The notes: a model not told the origin generated them from the letters alone. DNA of 64,000 nucleotides from Cellulomonas pakistanensis (GCF_016862755.1 NZ_BONO01000025.1:1-64000), one strand, 5' to 3'. Counted from the first letter of the stretch, positions 35,960-45,101 are shown. Numbers and translations are program-made.

Positions 35960-37288
35960 TCAGTGCGCGTGCGTCCCGCCGCCCGGTCCCGCGACGTCCC
36001 GCGCCGCGCCCGGGTCGGCCGCCGCGGACTCCGCGGCCTCGTCCGCCGCGAGCGGCTCGGACGCCTCGTCGGTGTGCGCGACGTGCCGCAGCTGGCCCCA
36101 GATCAGGACGACGAACAGCGCCGAGCCCGCGAACGCGAACCAGAACGGCGCGGTGACCCCCCACCGCTCGGCGAGCAGGCCGCCGGCCGCGGACCCGAGC
36201 ACCAGCCCGCCGAACACGCCGACGGTGTTCACGCTGCCGACCCGCCCCTGCAGCGCCGGCGGGACGGCCCGCTGCCGCACGCTGACCGACGTCGTCCCCC
36301 AGACGAACGCGTGCGCGCCGAACAGGAAGAGGATGACGACCGCGACCCACGCCTGCCGGGTCAGCGCGAGCCCGAGGTGGGTGAGCGTCTCCAGGACCAG
36401 GCCGATGCGCATGAGGTTGCCGAGCGACACCCGCCGCGTGATCCAGCCGTAGGCGAGGCCGCCGACCAGCCCGCCGCACGCGCTGACCGTCGTGAGCAGG
36501 CCGTAGCCGATCTCGCCGAGCCCGAGCCGCCGGGTCGCGTACAGCACGAGCACCGACCACGCGGCGCCGAACGTGATGTTGAAGATGAAGATGGTGAGCA
36601 CCAGCGTGCGGACGGCGGCGTGCCGCACGGTCCAGCGGAAGCCCTCGGCGATGTCCCGGCCCAGGTGGCCGGGGGTCCCGGGCTCGCGCGGGTGCGCCGG
36701 CAGGGCGATCTTCGCCACCAGCAGCGCGGCCGCGGCGACGACGACCGCCTGGGTCGCGAACGGCCACAGCCAGCCGGCGGCGAACAGAGCGGCACCGACC
36801 GGCGGCCCCGCGAGCTGGTTGACGGTGATGAAGCCGACCTGGAGCCGCGAGTTCGCCAGGGCGAGGTCGTCGCGCGCGACCAGCATCGGCAGGAACGTCT
36901 GCGCGGCGTTGTCGGCGAACACCTCGGCCGTGCCCAGCAGGAACAGCGCGCCGAGCACCAGGCCGATCGTGACGTGCCCGGACGCCAGCGTGACCGCCAG
37001 CGCTGCCAGGACGACCGCCCGGACCACGTCGACCACCAGCACGATCCGGCGCCGGTCCCACCGGTCGGCGAGCGCGCCGGCGAGCAGCCCGAACAGCAGG
37101 GGCGGCAGCCACTGGAGCGTCGCGGCGAGCGCCACCAGCCGCGCGTCGTCGGTGAGCGACGCGACCAGCAGCGGCCCCGCGGCGATCGCGATGCCGTCCG
37201 CGAGGTTGCTGGTCCACGACGAGGCGATGAGCCACCGGAACGGGACCCCGAGCCGGGCGGGCAGGACGGTCTGGACGAGGCGGCTCAC
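35960..37288 (-). CDS. MFS transporter (MFS_3, EntS-like exporter)
   Basis: A 442-residue, twelve-helix major facilitator. The first helix starts at residue ~15 (FRWLIASSWTSNLADGIAIA), the loop 2-3 motif is LAGALADRWDRRRIVLVVD, and the second half begins LVLTIFIFNITFGAAWSVLV. The C-terminal ~35 residues are hydrophilic and acidic, ending HAH. This group includes enterobactin and drug exporters; the substrate is not known. The start is GTG 37288, without a ribosome site but with TAGCAT nine bases upstream, so a leaderless transcript separate from the hydrolase gene (40 bases away) is likely. Confidence 0.9.
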   Translation of the reverse strand: MSRLVQTVLPARLGVPFRWLIASSWTSNLADGIAIAAGPLLVASLTDDARLVALAATLQWLPPLLFGLLAGALADRWDRRRIVLVVDVVRAVVLAALAVTLASGHVTIGLVLGALFLLGTAEVFADNAAQTFLPMLVARDDLALANSRLQVGFITVNQLAGPPVGAALFAAGWLWPFATQAVVVAAAALLVAKIALPAHPREPGTPGHLGRDIAEGFRWTVRHAAVRTLVLTIFIFNITFGAAWSVLVLYATRRLGLGEIGYGLLTTVSACGGLVGGLAYGWITRRVSLGNLMRIGLVLETLTHLGLALTRQAWVAVVILFLFGAHAFVWGTTSVSVRQRAVPPALQGRVGSVNTVGVFGGLVLGSAAGGLLAERWGVTAPFWFAFAGSALFVVLIWGQLRHVAHTDEASEPLAADEAAESAAADPGAARDVAGPGGGTHAH

Positions 37289-37328
37289 AAGGGCGAGATG
37301 CTAGCCCGCGCCCGGACGGCGACCGACC

Positions 37329-38207
37329 TCATTCCTCCAGCGCTTCGAGGATCGTGGCGGCGACCCGCGCGTCGGAGAGGTAGCCGGAGATCCCGTGCTG
37401 GTTCGACGTCGGGTTGTCGACCTTGCCGTAGTCGTCGATCCGGTCGACCGGGAACCAGGGCGCCGTCAGCGGGCGCAGGGCGACGAGGTCGTCGGGGTCG
37501 TAGGCGTTGAACCAGGTCCCGACCCGGTCCGGCCAGGACACCGGGCGCAGCGTCCGGCTGATGTTCGTCACGCCCAGCGGCGACCCGAGGGTGACGAGCA
37601 GGGGCACGTCCCAGCCCCGCGGCCCGGCCTCGCGGCGCAGCAGGTTGTACGCGACGACGGTGCCGAGCGAGTGCGACACCACGACCGCGCCCTGCGTGCC
37701 GTCCAGGGCTTTCCGCACCCCGTCCTCGATCGTGTCCCGCACCCGGACGTTGTGCAGGTACTGGTAGACGTCCCGGGTGGCGAGCGCGATCGACCACGCG
37801 CTGACGTTCGGCAGCCGGTCCAGCGCGGCCAGCGTCGCCCGGACCCAGGCCCAGTTCATCGGCCCGCGCTCGACGACGTCCTCCGTGCCGGCCTCCCGCG
37901 CGGCGTCCTCGGTCACGCCCGCCCGCTCGGCGACCTCCAGCAGCGCCTCGCGGACGAACAGCGTCTCCGCGTCGGGTCCGTCGTCGTCCCCGCGCACCAC
38001 GACGTCGGCCGCCCGGTCGGCGTCGCCGGAGACGAGGTCGAACAGCGTCTGGCCGTAGTACGGCAGCCGCACCCGGTCGTCCGGCAGGTCCAGCGGGCGA
38101 CCGGCGTGGTGCGCGCCCTCGTCCAGCGCGCCGAGCCACTCCCGCTTCACGGCCAGCGGGTCCTTGTGCTCCTGGGCCCGGCCGTGCACCAGCACGAGCG
38201 TCCTCAT
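37329..38207 (-). CDS. Alpha/beta-hydrolase-fold protein coupled to the caspase-like gene
   Basis: A 292-residue serine hydrolase. It starts with LVLVHGRAQEHKDPL, the oxyanion-side HG motif. The nucleophile elbow is VVVSHSLGTVVAYNLL, and late motifs include LVTLGSPLGVTNI and the acidic residue region NAYDPDDLVALRPL. A catalytic His is probably in NQHGISGYL near the C-terminus. It resembles lipase-like GPI-inositol deacylase/PGAP1-type hydrolases; effector-like lipases occur in conflict systems. ATG 38207 overlaps the caspase stop codon (ATGA), so the two are co-translated. The substrate is unknown. Confidence 0.82.
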   Translation of the reverse strand: MRTLVLVHGRAQEHKDPLAVKREWLGALDEGAHHAGRPLDLPDDRVRLPYYGQTLFDLVSGDADRAADVVVRGDDDGPDAETLFVREALLEVAERAGVTEDAAREAGTEDVVERGPMNWAWVRATLAALDRLPNVSAWSIALATRDVYQYLHNVRVRDTIEDGVRKALDGTQGAVVVSHSLGTVVAYNLLRREAGPRGWDVPLLVTLGSPLGVTNISRTLRPVSWPDRVGTWFNAYDPDDLVALRPLTAPWFPVDRIDDYGKVDNPTSNQHGISGYLSDARVAATILEALEE

Positions 38208-40312
38208 GGCTCCTCCTCGGGTCGGGCGGGCGGTGCGGCGGGACCGGCGGCGGCGACCTCGGCCACCCGGTCCGCGTTCTCGGCGGCGAACAGGGTCCAG
38301 TGCGACGGCAGTCGCGCCGGGAACGACAGCGCCCGGTCCTGCACGGCCGGGGGCGCGGCCGCGAGCAGCGGCCAGCCCCGCGACAGCATCGGCACGGGGG
38401 TCAGCAGGCCGGCCCAGTCCACCGGGCGGTCGTCGCGCGCGGGGTCGGGGCCGGAGGCCAGCAGGGCGACGTCGAACAGCCGCGCCCCCGGGGACCCGGG
38501 CCGCGCGAGCTCGGCCACGGCGGACCGGCGACCCCGGTCGTGCAGCTCCCACGCGCGGTAGAGGACGGCGAGCGGGTCGGCGTCCGAGGCGGCCTCGCCG
38601 TCCTCGTCGTCATCCGGGCGCAGGCCGAACCGCGACCACGCGGCTGCCAGCGCGCGGCGCGCCACGGCGCCGTCGATGCCGGGCGGAGGCGGGACGTCAG
38701 CGCCGGGGGCCCGGGGGAGGGCGCAGTCGACCAGCCGCCCGTCCTCGACGGTCGCGAGGGTGACGCGCCCGGGCAGGGTGGGCAGCACCGCGCACCCGCC
38801 GGACGCGAAGGTCACCACCACCGCGGTCGGGGTGACGGGCTCGACGGCGAGCGCGCGGTCGCCCTGGACCACCACGAGCGGGCCCTTCCCGGCGGGACCG
38901 ACGGCCGCGATCTCCGGCTCGGGCGCGGGCAGGGGCAGAGGCACGCCGCCACCGGGGGTGGGCGGCTCGCCGCGGGGCCCGCCGGGCGGGGGCACGGCGA
39001 CGGAGGCGCCGGACGGGGGCGCCGCGGCGGCCGCACCCGCGCCGGCGAGCCCCACGGCCAGCCCGAGCACCAGGCGGTCGGCGGCCTCGACGGCGGCGGC
39101 GCGGGCCGGGGTGACGGGGGTCGCGGAGCCGGGTGCGGGGGACGTGGTCGGGGTGGCCGACGGCTGTACGGGCGGCGGGGCAGCGGGGGACGGCGGCCCG
39201 GGCGACGGTGCCGCGGGGGACGAGGGCCCGGACGACGCGGCCGCGGGGGACGGGGGCCTGGGCCACGCGGCCGCGGGGGACGGCTGGGCGGGCGACGGGG
39301 GCGCAGGCGGCGGTGCCGCGGGGGACGGCGGGGCAGGGATCGGCGACGAGGACGGCTCCGGCGGGGAGGACGCCGCCGCGGTCGCGGCCGAGTCGTCCCC
39401 GTCGGCGGCGCCGTCGGCCGCCGTCCCGTCCGCCACGCCCACCGCCCCCTCCGCCACGCCCGCCGTCCCGTCCGCCACCCCCGCCGCCGGGCCCGCCACG
39501 CCCGCGGGCCACGGCTCGAGCCGCGACAGCCACGCGTCCACGGGGTCGGACGACAGCCGGGCGTCCGGGGTCTGGACCAGGTCGAGCGGCGCGTGCGCCG
39601 CCGTGAGGCGCTCCGCGACCAGGCGCGGCAGCGCGCGCTTCAGCGGCCACGGCTGCACGAGCCCGAAGCCCGCGCCGGTCCCCGGCGTGACGAGCGCCGG
39701 GTGGTCGCCCCGCAGCGCCCCGACGAGCGCCGAGGTGAACAGCGCCCGGTAGGCCGCGCCCGACGCGGCGGGGTCCTTCACCTCGTAGGCGGGGTCGCCG
39801 AGCGCGCAGGCGTAGAACACGTCGACCGCGGCCGCCGGCCCCCGTGGCGGCAGGTTCGGCACGACCGCCACGCCCTGCACGCTCAGCTCCTGCACGGTGC
39901 TCGCGGCGGTGCGGCACGCATCGGACACCAGCACGACGTGCCGGACGGGCAGCCGCTCGGCGAACCACGAGGTCAGCGACACGTTCACGGCCTGGCTGCC
40001 GTCCTCGGGGGCGCCGGTCAGGAGCCAGAACTCGGCGTTGCCGGTGTTGATGCCGTGGCCGCTGAAGTACACGACGAGCTGGTCGACGTCGCCCCGGTCC
40101 ACGAGCGCCCGGACGCCGGCGAGCACGGCGCCGGACGTGACCGGCGCGCCGTCGTCGTCGGTGAACGTGAGCACGAGGTCGTCGGGCACGCCCTGCTCGG
40201 CCGCCCATGACCGCACGTCGGCGACCGCTCCGGGCACGGCGGGGAGCTCGGGGAACCGGCCCCCGGTTCGGGCGACGCCCACCAGGACCAGCGCGCGCGC
40301 CACGGCGCTCAC
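38204..40312 (-). CDS. Caspase-like (C14) protease with a long Pro/Ala-rich middle and a C-terminal domain
   Basis: A 702-residue protein. Residues ~1-260 form a caspase/metacaspase domain: ALVLVGVARTGGRF, catalytic His86 in VVYFSGHGIN and catalytic Cys133 in VLVSDACRTA. About residues 290-440 are a low-complexity Ala, Pro and Ser linker with many repeated PSPAAP units. Around 440-460 there is a hydrophobic stretch (LVLGLAVGLAGAGAAAAA), possibly a membrane helix. The C-terminal ~220 residues have an ordered look (GPLVVVQGDRALAVEPVTPT, AWSRFGLRPDDDEDGE, PSHWTLFAAENADRVAEVAA) that I do not recognise. GTG 40312 is chosen where homology begins. It is divergent from the trypsin-nuclease fusion, and the hydrolase is co-translated behind it. 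Confidence 0.85.
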   Translation of the reverse strand: MSAVARALVLVGVARTGGRFPELPAVPGAVADVRSWAAEQGVPDDLVLTFTDDDGAPVTSGAVLAGVRALVDRGDVDQLVVYFSGHGINTGNAEFWLLTGAPEDGSQAVNVSLTSWFAERLPVRHVVLVSDACRTAASTVQELSVQGVAVVPNLPPRGPAAAVDVFYACALGDPAYEVKDPAASGAAYRALFTSALVGALRGDHPALVTPGTGAGFGLVQPWPLKRALPRLVAERLTAAHAPLDLVQTPDARLSSDPVDAWLSRLEPWPAGVAGPAAGVADGTAGVAEGAVGVADGTAADGAADGDDSAATAAASSPPEPSSSPIPAPPSPAAPPPAPPSPAQPSPAAAWPRPPSPAAASSGPSSPAAPSPGPPSPAAPPPVQPSATPTTSPAPGSATPVTPARAAAVEAADRLVLGLAVGLAGAGAAAAAPPSGASVAVPPPGGPRGEPPTPGGGVPLPLPAPEPEIAAVGPAGKGPLVVVQGDRALAVEPVTPTAVVVTFASGGCAVLPTLPGRVTLATVEDGRLVDCALPRAPGADVPPPPGIDGAVARRALAAAWSRFGLRPDDDEDGEAASDADPLAVLYRAWELHDRGRRSAVAELARPGSPGARLFDVALLASGPDPARDDRPVDWAGLLTPVPMLSRGWPLLAAAPPAVQDRALSFPARLPSHWTLFAAENADRVAEVAAAGPAAPPARPEEEP

Positions 40313-40430
40313 CCGACCTGTCGGGTGGCGGACGGGTACGGGCGGGCGGCCATCTCGACTCCGTCGTCCAGGGGGACCCTTCGAGTGCAGCACCGGCGCG
40401 CGGGTGCGTCAAGGCGCCCGGCGGGCCTGG

Positions 40431-40456
40431 TGTGGCCCGGATCACACTGCTAGCGT
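40431..40456 (+). promoter_or_regulatory. CRP/GlxR-like site and -10 box before the trypsin-nuclease gene
   Basis: TGTGGCCCGGATCACA (40431-40446) matches the CRP/GlxR consensus TGTGA-N6-TCACA at nine of ten positions. A good -10 box, TAGCGT, is at 40451-40456. The site lies between the -35 and -10 regions, where binding would repress; its effect on the divergent caspase promoter cannot be judged. Confidence 0.55.
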
Positions 40457-40574
40457 CGGAGTCCCCGATGCGTCCCGACCGTCGGGCGGGGACCGGGCAA
40501 CGACGCCCGCCCCGTCCGGCCACCACCCGCCCGGCCCGCCGGGCACCGCCGCGTCGCACCAGGGGGCCGGAGCC

Positions 40575-42803
40575 ATGGACGTCGACAGCACGCCCGGGGG
40601 GCCGACGGGCCTGGCCGAGCGCCTGCGCGCGCAGGAGGCCCACCAGCGGGACCTCGCCGCCCGCCGGGCGCGCGAGCGGACCGACGTGCGCGACCCCGCC
40701 GTCGAGCGCGTGGACCGCGGGGAGATCGCGGCGGCGAACGACCCGCTGCGCGTCGCGCGCCGCGTGGACCGGGTCAGCCGGTTCCGCACCGGCGAGGACC
40801 CGGACTCGGTGCCCGCCGACGCGCCGGCCCCCGCCCTCGTCGCCGACGCCGCCCAGCGGCTCGACCTGCCGGAGCGGCCGCAGGTGCTGCTGGAGAAGGT
40901 GGTCAACCAGCCGGACTTCCTGGAGGCCCGCTACCTGGAGGGCGGCTTCGTCGCCCAGCGCACCGTCGGCCGGATCGTGGTCCGGGGGGCCGACGGGCGC
41001 GCCGCGGGGTACGGCACCGGCTTCCTGGTGTCGGCTCGCCTGCTCCTGACCAACCACCACGTCCTGCCGTCGCCGGACGTCGCGGCGGGCAGCGTGGTGC
41101 AGCTGGACTTCCAGCGCGCGCTCGACGGCGACCCGCTGCCGGTGGTCGAGCTGGCGCTCGACCCGGACGCGTTCTTCGTCGCCGACGCCGAGCTCGACTT
41201 CGCGCTCGTCGCCGTCGCGGGCGCCCCTGAGGCGACCGCGGCCTTCGGCTGGTGCCGGCTGACCGCCGCCCAGGGCACGGTCGTCGTCGGCGAGTCCGTG
41301 ACGATCGTGCAGCACCCGGCCGGGCGCCGGAAGGAGGTCGCGCTGCGGGAGAACCGGCTCGTCGACATCCCCGAGCAGGTCCTGCACTACGTCACGGACA
41401 CCGAGCCCGGGTCCTCGGGGTCGCCGGTGTTCAACGACCAGTGGGAGGTCGTCGCCCTGCACCACGCCAGCGTCCCGGACCCGTCGCCCGGCGGCACGGG
41501 GTCGCTCAACGAGGGCATCCGGATCAGCCGGATCCTCCGTCACCTCGCCGCCCTCGGGCTCGACCCGGCCCGGCGCGCGCTCGTCGACGCCCTCGACGAC
41601 CCGGCGACGCCGCACGGCGGACGCGAGCGTGCCGCGACCCCGGCGCGCCCCGGCCTCGCGGCCGCCGGCTCGGGGGACACCGGCACCGCGCTCGGCGGGG
41701 CGCCGGCCGGGGCGACGCCCGCAGGCACGGTCCGGGCCGCTCACGCGCCGACGGTCGCCGCGCCCGCGGGCAGCTGGCCGGCGGGCACCCAGCCGGCGGG
41801 CGCCCAGCCCGCGGGCAGCCAGGCCGCGGGCACCCCGCCCGCCGGGACCGCGCCGACCGGCGCCGGCGTCGCCTCGGTGGAGGTCCCGCTGCGGCTGACC
41901 GTCTCGGTGGCCCTCGACGGCCGGGTTCCCGGCGCCGGACCGCCGGTCCCGGCGCCGCTCGCCGCCCCCGCCGCTCCGGCCGTCGAGCGGCTCGCGATCG
42001 ACCCCGACTACTCGGCGCGCGCGGGCTACGACCCGGCGTTCCTCGGCGTCCCGCTCCCGCTGCCCGGACCGGGGACGAACACCGCCGCCGCCTCGGCGGA
42101 GCTGCGGTACCACCACTTCAGCGTGGTCGTGCACCGCGTGCGCCGGCTCGCGCTGTACACGGCCGTGAACATCGACGGCGCGCGCACGGACGCCCCGCCG
42201 CGCGCCGACGACCGGTGGATCCTCGACCCCCGGCTGCCCCGCGAGGAGCAGACCGGCGCAGACGTGTACGCGGACAACGCCCTCGACCGGGGCCACCTCG
42301 TCCGGCGGCTCGACCCCGCGTGGGGTCCGCCGGCGCGCGCGGCGAACGACGACACGTTCCACTACACGAACTCCGCGCCGCAGCACCACGCGTTCAACGC
42401 CGGCTCGACGCTCTGGCTCGGCCTCGAGGAGTTCCTGCTGGGCCCGGCGCGGCGGGACCGGCTGCGGATCTCCGTGGTGACGGGGCCGGTGCTCGCGCCG
42501 GACGACCCGCCGTACCGCGGCGTGCTGCTGCCCCGGCGGTTCTGGAAGCTGGCGGCGGTGGTCGAGCCGGACGGGCGGCTCGTGGTCACGGGGTACGTGC
42601 TCGGGCAGGACGCCCTGCTGCCGGGCGTGCTCGCGGCCGAGGCGCTGGGCGCGTACCGGACGTTCCAGGTGCCGGTGACGACGGTCGCCGACCTCACCGG
42701 TCTGGACCTGTCGGCGTACGCGCCCGCCGACCCGCTCGGCGGGGTCGAGGCGGCGGGTGCCGCGCGCGAGCTGCGCACGTACGCCGAGATCGTCCTCGGC
42801 TGA
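40575..42803 (+). CDS. Trypsin-like serine protease fused to a DNA/RNA non-specific endonuclease
   Basis: A 742-residue two-domain protein. A charged N-terminal region (~1-95) precedes a trypsin/V8-like domain (about 115-320) with His162 in LLTNHHVLP, Asp208 in LDFALVAV and Ser281 in GSSGSPVFN. A linker of Pro, Ala, Gly and Thr (about 340-440; repeated PAGTQ- and PAGS-type units) joins a beta-beta-alpha-metal nuclease of the NUC family, with the DRGH motif at 571-574 (ALDRGHLVRR) and Asn599 in HYTNSAPQ. No signal peptide is visible, so it likely acts inside the cell. The layout suggests a protease sensor or activator controlling a lethal nuclease. ATG 40575 has GGGGGCCGGAGCC upstream. Confidence 0.88.
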   Translation: MDVDSTPGGPTGLAERLRAQEAHQRDLAARRARERTDVRDPAVERVDRGEIAAANDPLRVARRVDRVSRFRTGEDPDSVPADAPAPALVADAAQRLDLPERPQVLLEKVVNQPDFLEARYLEGGFVAQRTVGRIVVRGADGRAAGYGTGFLVSARLLLTNHHVLPSPDVAAGSVVQLDFQRALDGDPLPVVELALDPDAFFVADAELDFALVAVAGAPEATAAFGWCRLTAAQGTVVVGESVTIVQHPAGRRKEVALRENRLVDIPEQVLHYVTDTEPGSSGSPVFNDQWEVVALHHASVPDPSPGGTGSLNEGIRISRILRHLAALGLDPARRALVDALDDPATPHGGRERAATPARPGLAAAGSGDTGTALGGAPAGATPAGTVRAAHAPTVAAPAGSWPAGTQPAGAQPAGSQAAGTPPAGTAPTGAGVASVEVPLRLTVSVALDGRVPGAGPPVPAPLAAPAAPAVERLAIDPDYSARAGYDPAFLGVPLPLPGPGTNTAAASAELRYHHFSVVVHRVRRLALYTAVNIDGARTDAPPRADDRWILDPRLPREEQTGADVYADNALDRGHLVRRLDPAWGPPARAANDDTFHYTNSAPQHHAFNAGSTLWLGLEEFLLGPARRDRLRISVVTGPVLAPDDPPYRGVLLPRRFWKLAAVVEPDGRLVVTGYVLGQDALLPGVLAAEALGAYRTFQVPVTTVADLTGLDLSAYAPADPLGGVEAAGAARELRTYAEIVLG

Positions 42804-42896
42804 CCGCCGCCCGGTGGCGGCCCGCACCCGCCCGACCTAGCGTCCGACGGGCGGGTGCGGTGCCACGCCCGCGCGCTGCGGACGAGAGGACCCCCC

Positions 42897-43718
42897 ATGA
42901 CCGAGCAGACCGCGACCCGCCCCCTGGCGGTCGTCACCGGCGCGTCGAGCGGGATCGGGCTGGAGCTCGCCCGGCGGTTCGCCGCCGAGGGCTTCGACCT
43001 CGTGGTGGCGGCGGACGAACCGCAGATCGCGCTCGCCGCGGACGCGCTCACGGCCGCGGGCGTCGCGGTGCGCCCGGTGCACGCCGACCTGGCCACGGCG
43101 GAGGGCGTCGCGGAGCTCGTCGACGCCGTGCGCGCGACGGGCCGGCCGGTGGACGCGCTCGCGCTGAACGCCGGCACGGCGGCCGGCGGACCGTTCGTCG
43201 AGACCCCGCTCGAGGGCGACCTCGCGACGATCGCGCTCAACGTCACGGGGACCGTGCGGCTCGCGAAGGCGCTCGTGCCGGCGATGGTGCAGCGCGGCGC
43301 GGGCCGGGTGCTGCTCACCGCGTCGACCGCCGCGCTGATGCCCGGCCCCTGGTACGCGACGTACGCCGCGTCGAAGTCGTTCGTGCAGTCGTTCGGCGAG
43401 GCGCTCCGGCACGAGCTCGCGGAGACCGGGGTCACGGTCACGACCCTGCTGCCCGGGCCGACGGACACCCAGTTCTTCGCGCGTGCGGGCATGGAGCAGA
43501 CCCCGGTCGGCCGCGGCCCGAAGGACGACCCGGCCGACGTGGCGGACCAGGCGTTCGACGGCATGATGGCCGGCACGGACAAGGTCGAGGTGAAGTCGCT
43601 CAAGTCGCGGCTGCAGACGGCCGCGGCGGCGGTGCTGCCCGACAAGGCGAAGGCCGCGATGCACGCGGCGTTCACGAAGCCGCTGGACGGCGGCCGCCCG
43701 GACGCCCCGGAGGGGTGA
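42897..43718 (+). CDS. Short-chain dehydrogenase/reductase
   Basis: A 273-residue SDR. The cofactor motif is VVTGASSGIGLELARRFAAE, then ALNAGTAAGG for the NAG motif; the catalytic serine lies in VLLTASTAALMPG and the YxxxK motif is YAASK. An acidic residue near the end of beta-2 (VVAADEP) hints at NAD preference, but this is uncertain. The C-terminal ~40 residues are Lys/Ala-rich. The substrate is unknown. The ATG at 42897 follows GAGAGGACCCCCC, and TAGCGT at 42838-42843 is a probable -10 box. Confidence 0.92.
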   Translation: MTEQTATRPLAVVTGASSGIGLELARRFAAEGFDLVVAADEPQIALAADALTAAGVAVRPVHADLATAEGVAELVDAVRATGRPVDALALNAGTAAGGPFVETPLEGDLATIALNVTGTVRLAKALVPAMVQRGAGRVLLTASTAALMPGPWYATYAASKSFVQSFGEALRHELAETGVTVTTLLPGPTDTQFFARAGMEQTPVGRGPKDDPADVADQAFDGMMAGTDKVEVKSLKSRLQTAAAAVLPDKAKAAMHAAFTKPLDGGRPDAPEG

Positions 43719-43772
43719 CGCCCCCGCGGCGCCGCGCACGCGGTGCCGTGCCACCGTCGCCGCCCGCCCGGG

Positions 43773-44579
43773 TCAGCCCGGCGTGACCCGCACCCGCCCG
43801 ACGACCAGCTCGGGCACCGCGGGCGCGCCGGGACCGTGCGGCGAGGCGGGGAAGTCGAACACGCCCAGCATCAGCTGCATCGGGTAGCCGGGTGCCTGCG
43901 CGACGACCCGGGTCACGACGCCGTCCACCTCGAACGTCGCGCGGCCGGGCCGCCACGCGACGGCGTAGGTGTGCCACGCACCGACGTCGAGGGCCGTCCT
44001 CGGCGCGGCGAAATCCTCCCGCAGCGCCGAGTCGCGGAACGGGTGCACCCCGGAGCCGAGCGCCGCGGTGGGCGTCCCGTCCTCGTCGGCGCCGACGGTC
44101 TCCCCGAAGACCTCGACCAGGCACAGCTCGCCGCTGCGCTCGGGCACGTCCTCGACCCCGACCAGCCACGCGGAGAACATCGACCCGGGCCCGACCGTCG
44201 CGCGGCAGGTCACCTCGACCCGCCCGCCGTGCGGCGTGCACGCCCACCGGGCCGGCTGCTCCTCGCGCACCGTCTGCCCCGGGCGGAACGGCTGCTGCCC
44301 CCGGGTGCTGCCCACCGGCCCGGACCACGACCCGCTCTGCGCCGCCGACACCCGCAGGGGCGGGTGGTGGTCGTCGGGGCACCACACCGGGTGGTCCGGC
44401 GGGATCGTCAGGTGCAGGCCGTCCGCCGCGGTGCGGGCGGTCGCCGCGGCGGCGGCGCGCGAGCTCCAGGCGGGCAGGTACGCGAGGGTCCAGCCGCGCG
44501 GCTCGGGCGGGGTGGCGAAGTGCTCGTCGACCGCGGTGGGGCCGGGCGGCGGGACGGGTGCCGGGTCGGGTGCGGCCAC
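43773..44579 (-). CDS. GH16-like (concanavalin-fold) protein with an altered catalytic motif
   Basis: A 268-residue soluble protein. It opens with VDEHFATPPEPRGWTLAYLP and continues with fold landmarks of glycoside hydrolase family 16 (ACTPHGGRVEVTCRATVGPG, GAWHTYAVAWRPGRATFEVD, PMQLMLGVFDFP). At the active-site position it reads ELCLVEVFGETVG, so the usual ExDxxE is replaced by E-V-F-G-E, which may mean altered or no hydrolase activity. There is no signal peptide, unusual for GH16. GTG 44579 has GAAGGAGCACCC upstream, and TACGAT (minus strand, 44624-44629) is a candidate -10 box. Confidence 0.75.
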   Translation of the reverse strand: MAAPDPAPVPPPGPTAVDEHFATPPEPRGWTLAYLPAWSSRAAAAATARTAADGLHLTIPPDHPVWCPDDHHPPLRVSAAQSGSWSGPVGSTRGQQPFRPGQTVREEQPARWACTPHGGRVEVTCRATVGPGSMFSAWLVGVEDVPERSGELCLVEVFGETVGADEDGTPTAALGSGVHPFRDSALREDFAAPRTALDVGAWHTYAVAWRPGRATFEVDGVVTRVVAQAPGYPMQLMLGVFDFPASPHGPGAPAVPELVVGRVRVTPG

Positions 44580-44725
44580 GGGTGCTCCTTCGGGGCGGGG
44601 CGCCGAGGTGCGCCGGCCCGCCGATCGTAGGACCGCCGACCCCTCCGGTGGCAGGCCCCCGCCGCCCGGCCTAGCGTCGAGCGCGGCGGCCGCACCCCGC
44701 ACCGCCGAGGACCCCGGGAGGACGG

Positions 44726-45076
44726 ATGACTGACGACGACGTGCGTCGCGAGGACCTGCCCGTGCCGGACTACGACCACCTGCCGATCGGCTCGCTGGGC
44801 CATCGCATCCGCAGCCTCGAGGCGGACGAGATCGACGTGCTGCGCCGGTACGAGGAGGCGCACGCGAACCGCGTGGCGGTGATCCAGATCCTCGACCACC
44901 GCCTGCTCGACCTGGCGGAGGGCCAGCGCCCGTCCGGCGGCGACGCCGCGGCGCCCGCGGCCGAGACCGCCCCCGCGCCGGCCGGCGGCAGCAGCGCCTC
45001 CCCGGACACGGCCGGCCCGCCCCAGAACCCGCCGTCGCACGGCGTGCCCACCAACCCGTCCCAGCCGCGCCGCTGA
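44726..45076 (+). CDS. Small conserved actinobacterial protein (DUF8129-like)
   Basis: A 116-residue protein. The first ~70 residues contain a compact motif common in actinobacteria: LPVPDYDHLPIGSLGHRIRS, then LEADEIDVLRRYEEAHANR and a helix with RLLDLAEGQRPSGG. This element is also found at the C-terminus of lipid-droplet-associated and other proteins; its role is unknown. The rest is a Pro/Ala/Gly-rich disordered tail. The start ATG follows GGGAGGACGG, and TAGCGT at 44672-44677 is a likely -10 box. A 25-base gap separates it from the next small gene. Confidence 0.8.
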   Translation: MTDDDVRREDLPVPDYDHLPIGSLGHRIRSLEADEIDVLRRYEEAHANRVAVIQILDHRLLDLAEGQRPSGGDAAAPAAETAPAPAGGSSASPDTAGPPQNPPSHGVPTNPSQPRR

Positions 45077-45101
45077 GCGCGCGACCCCCCAGGAGACCCC
45101 G

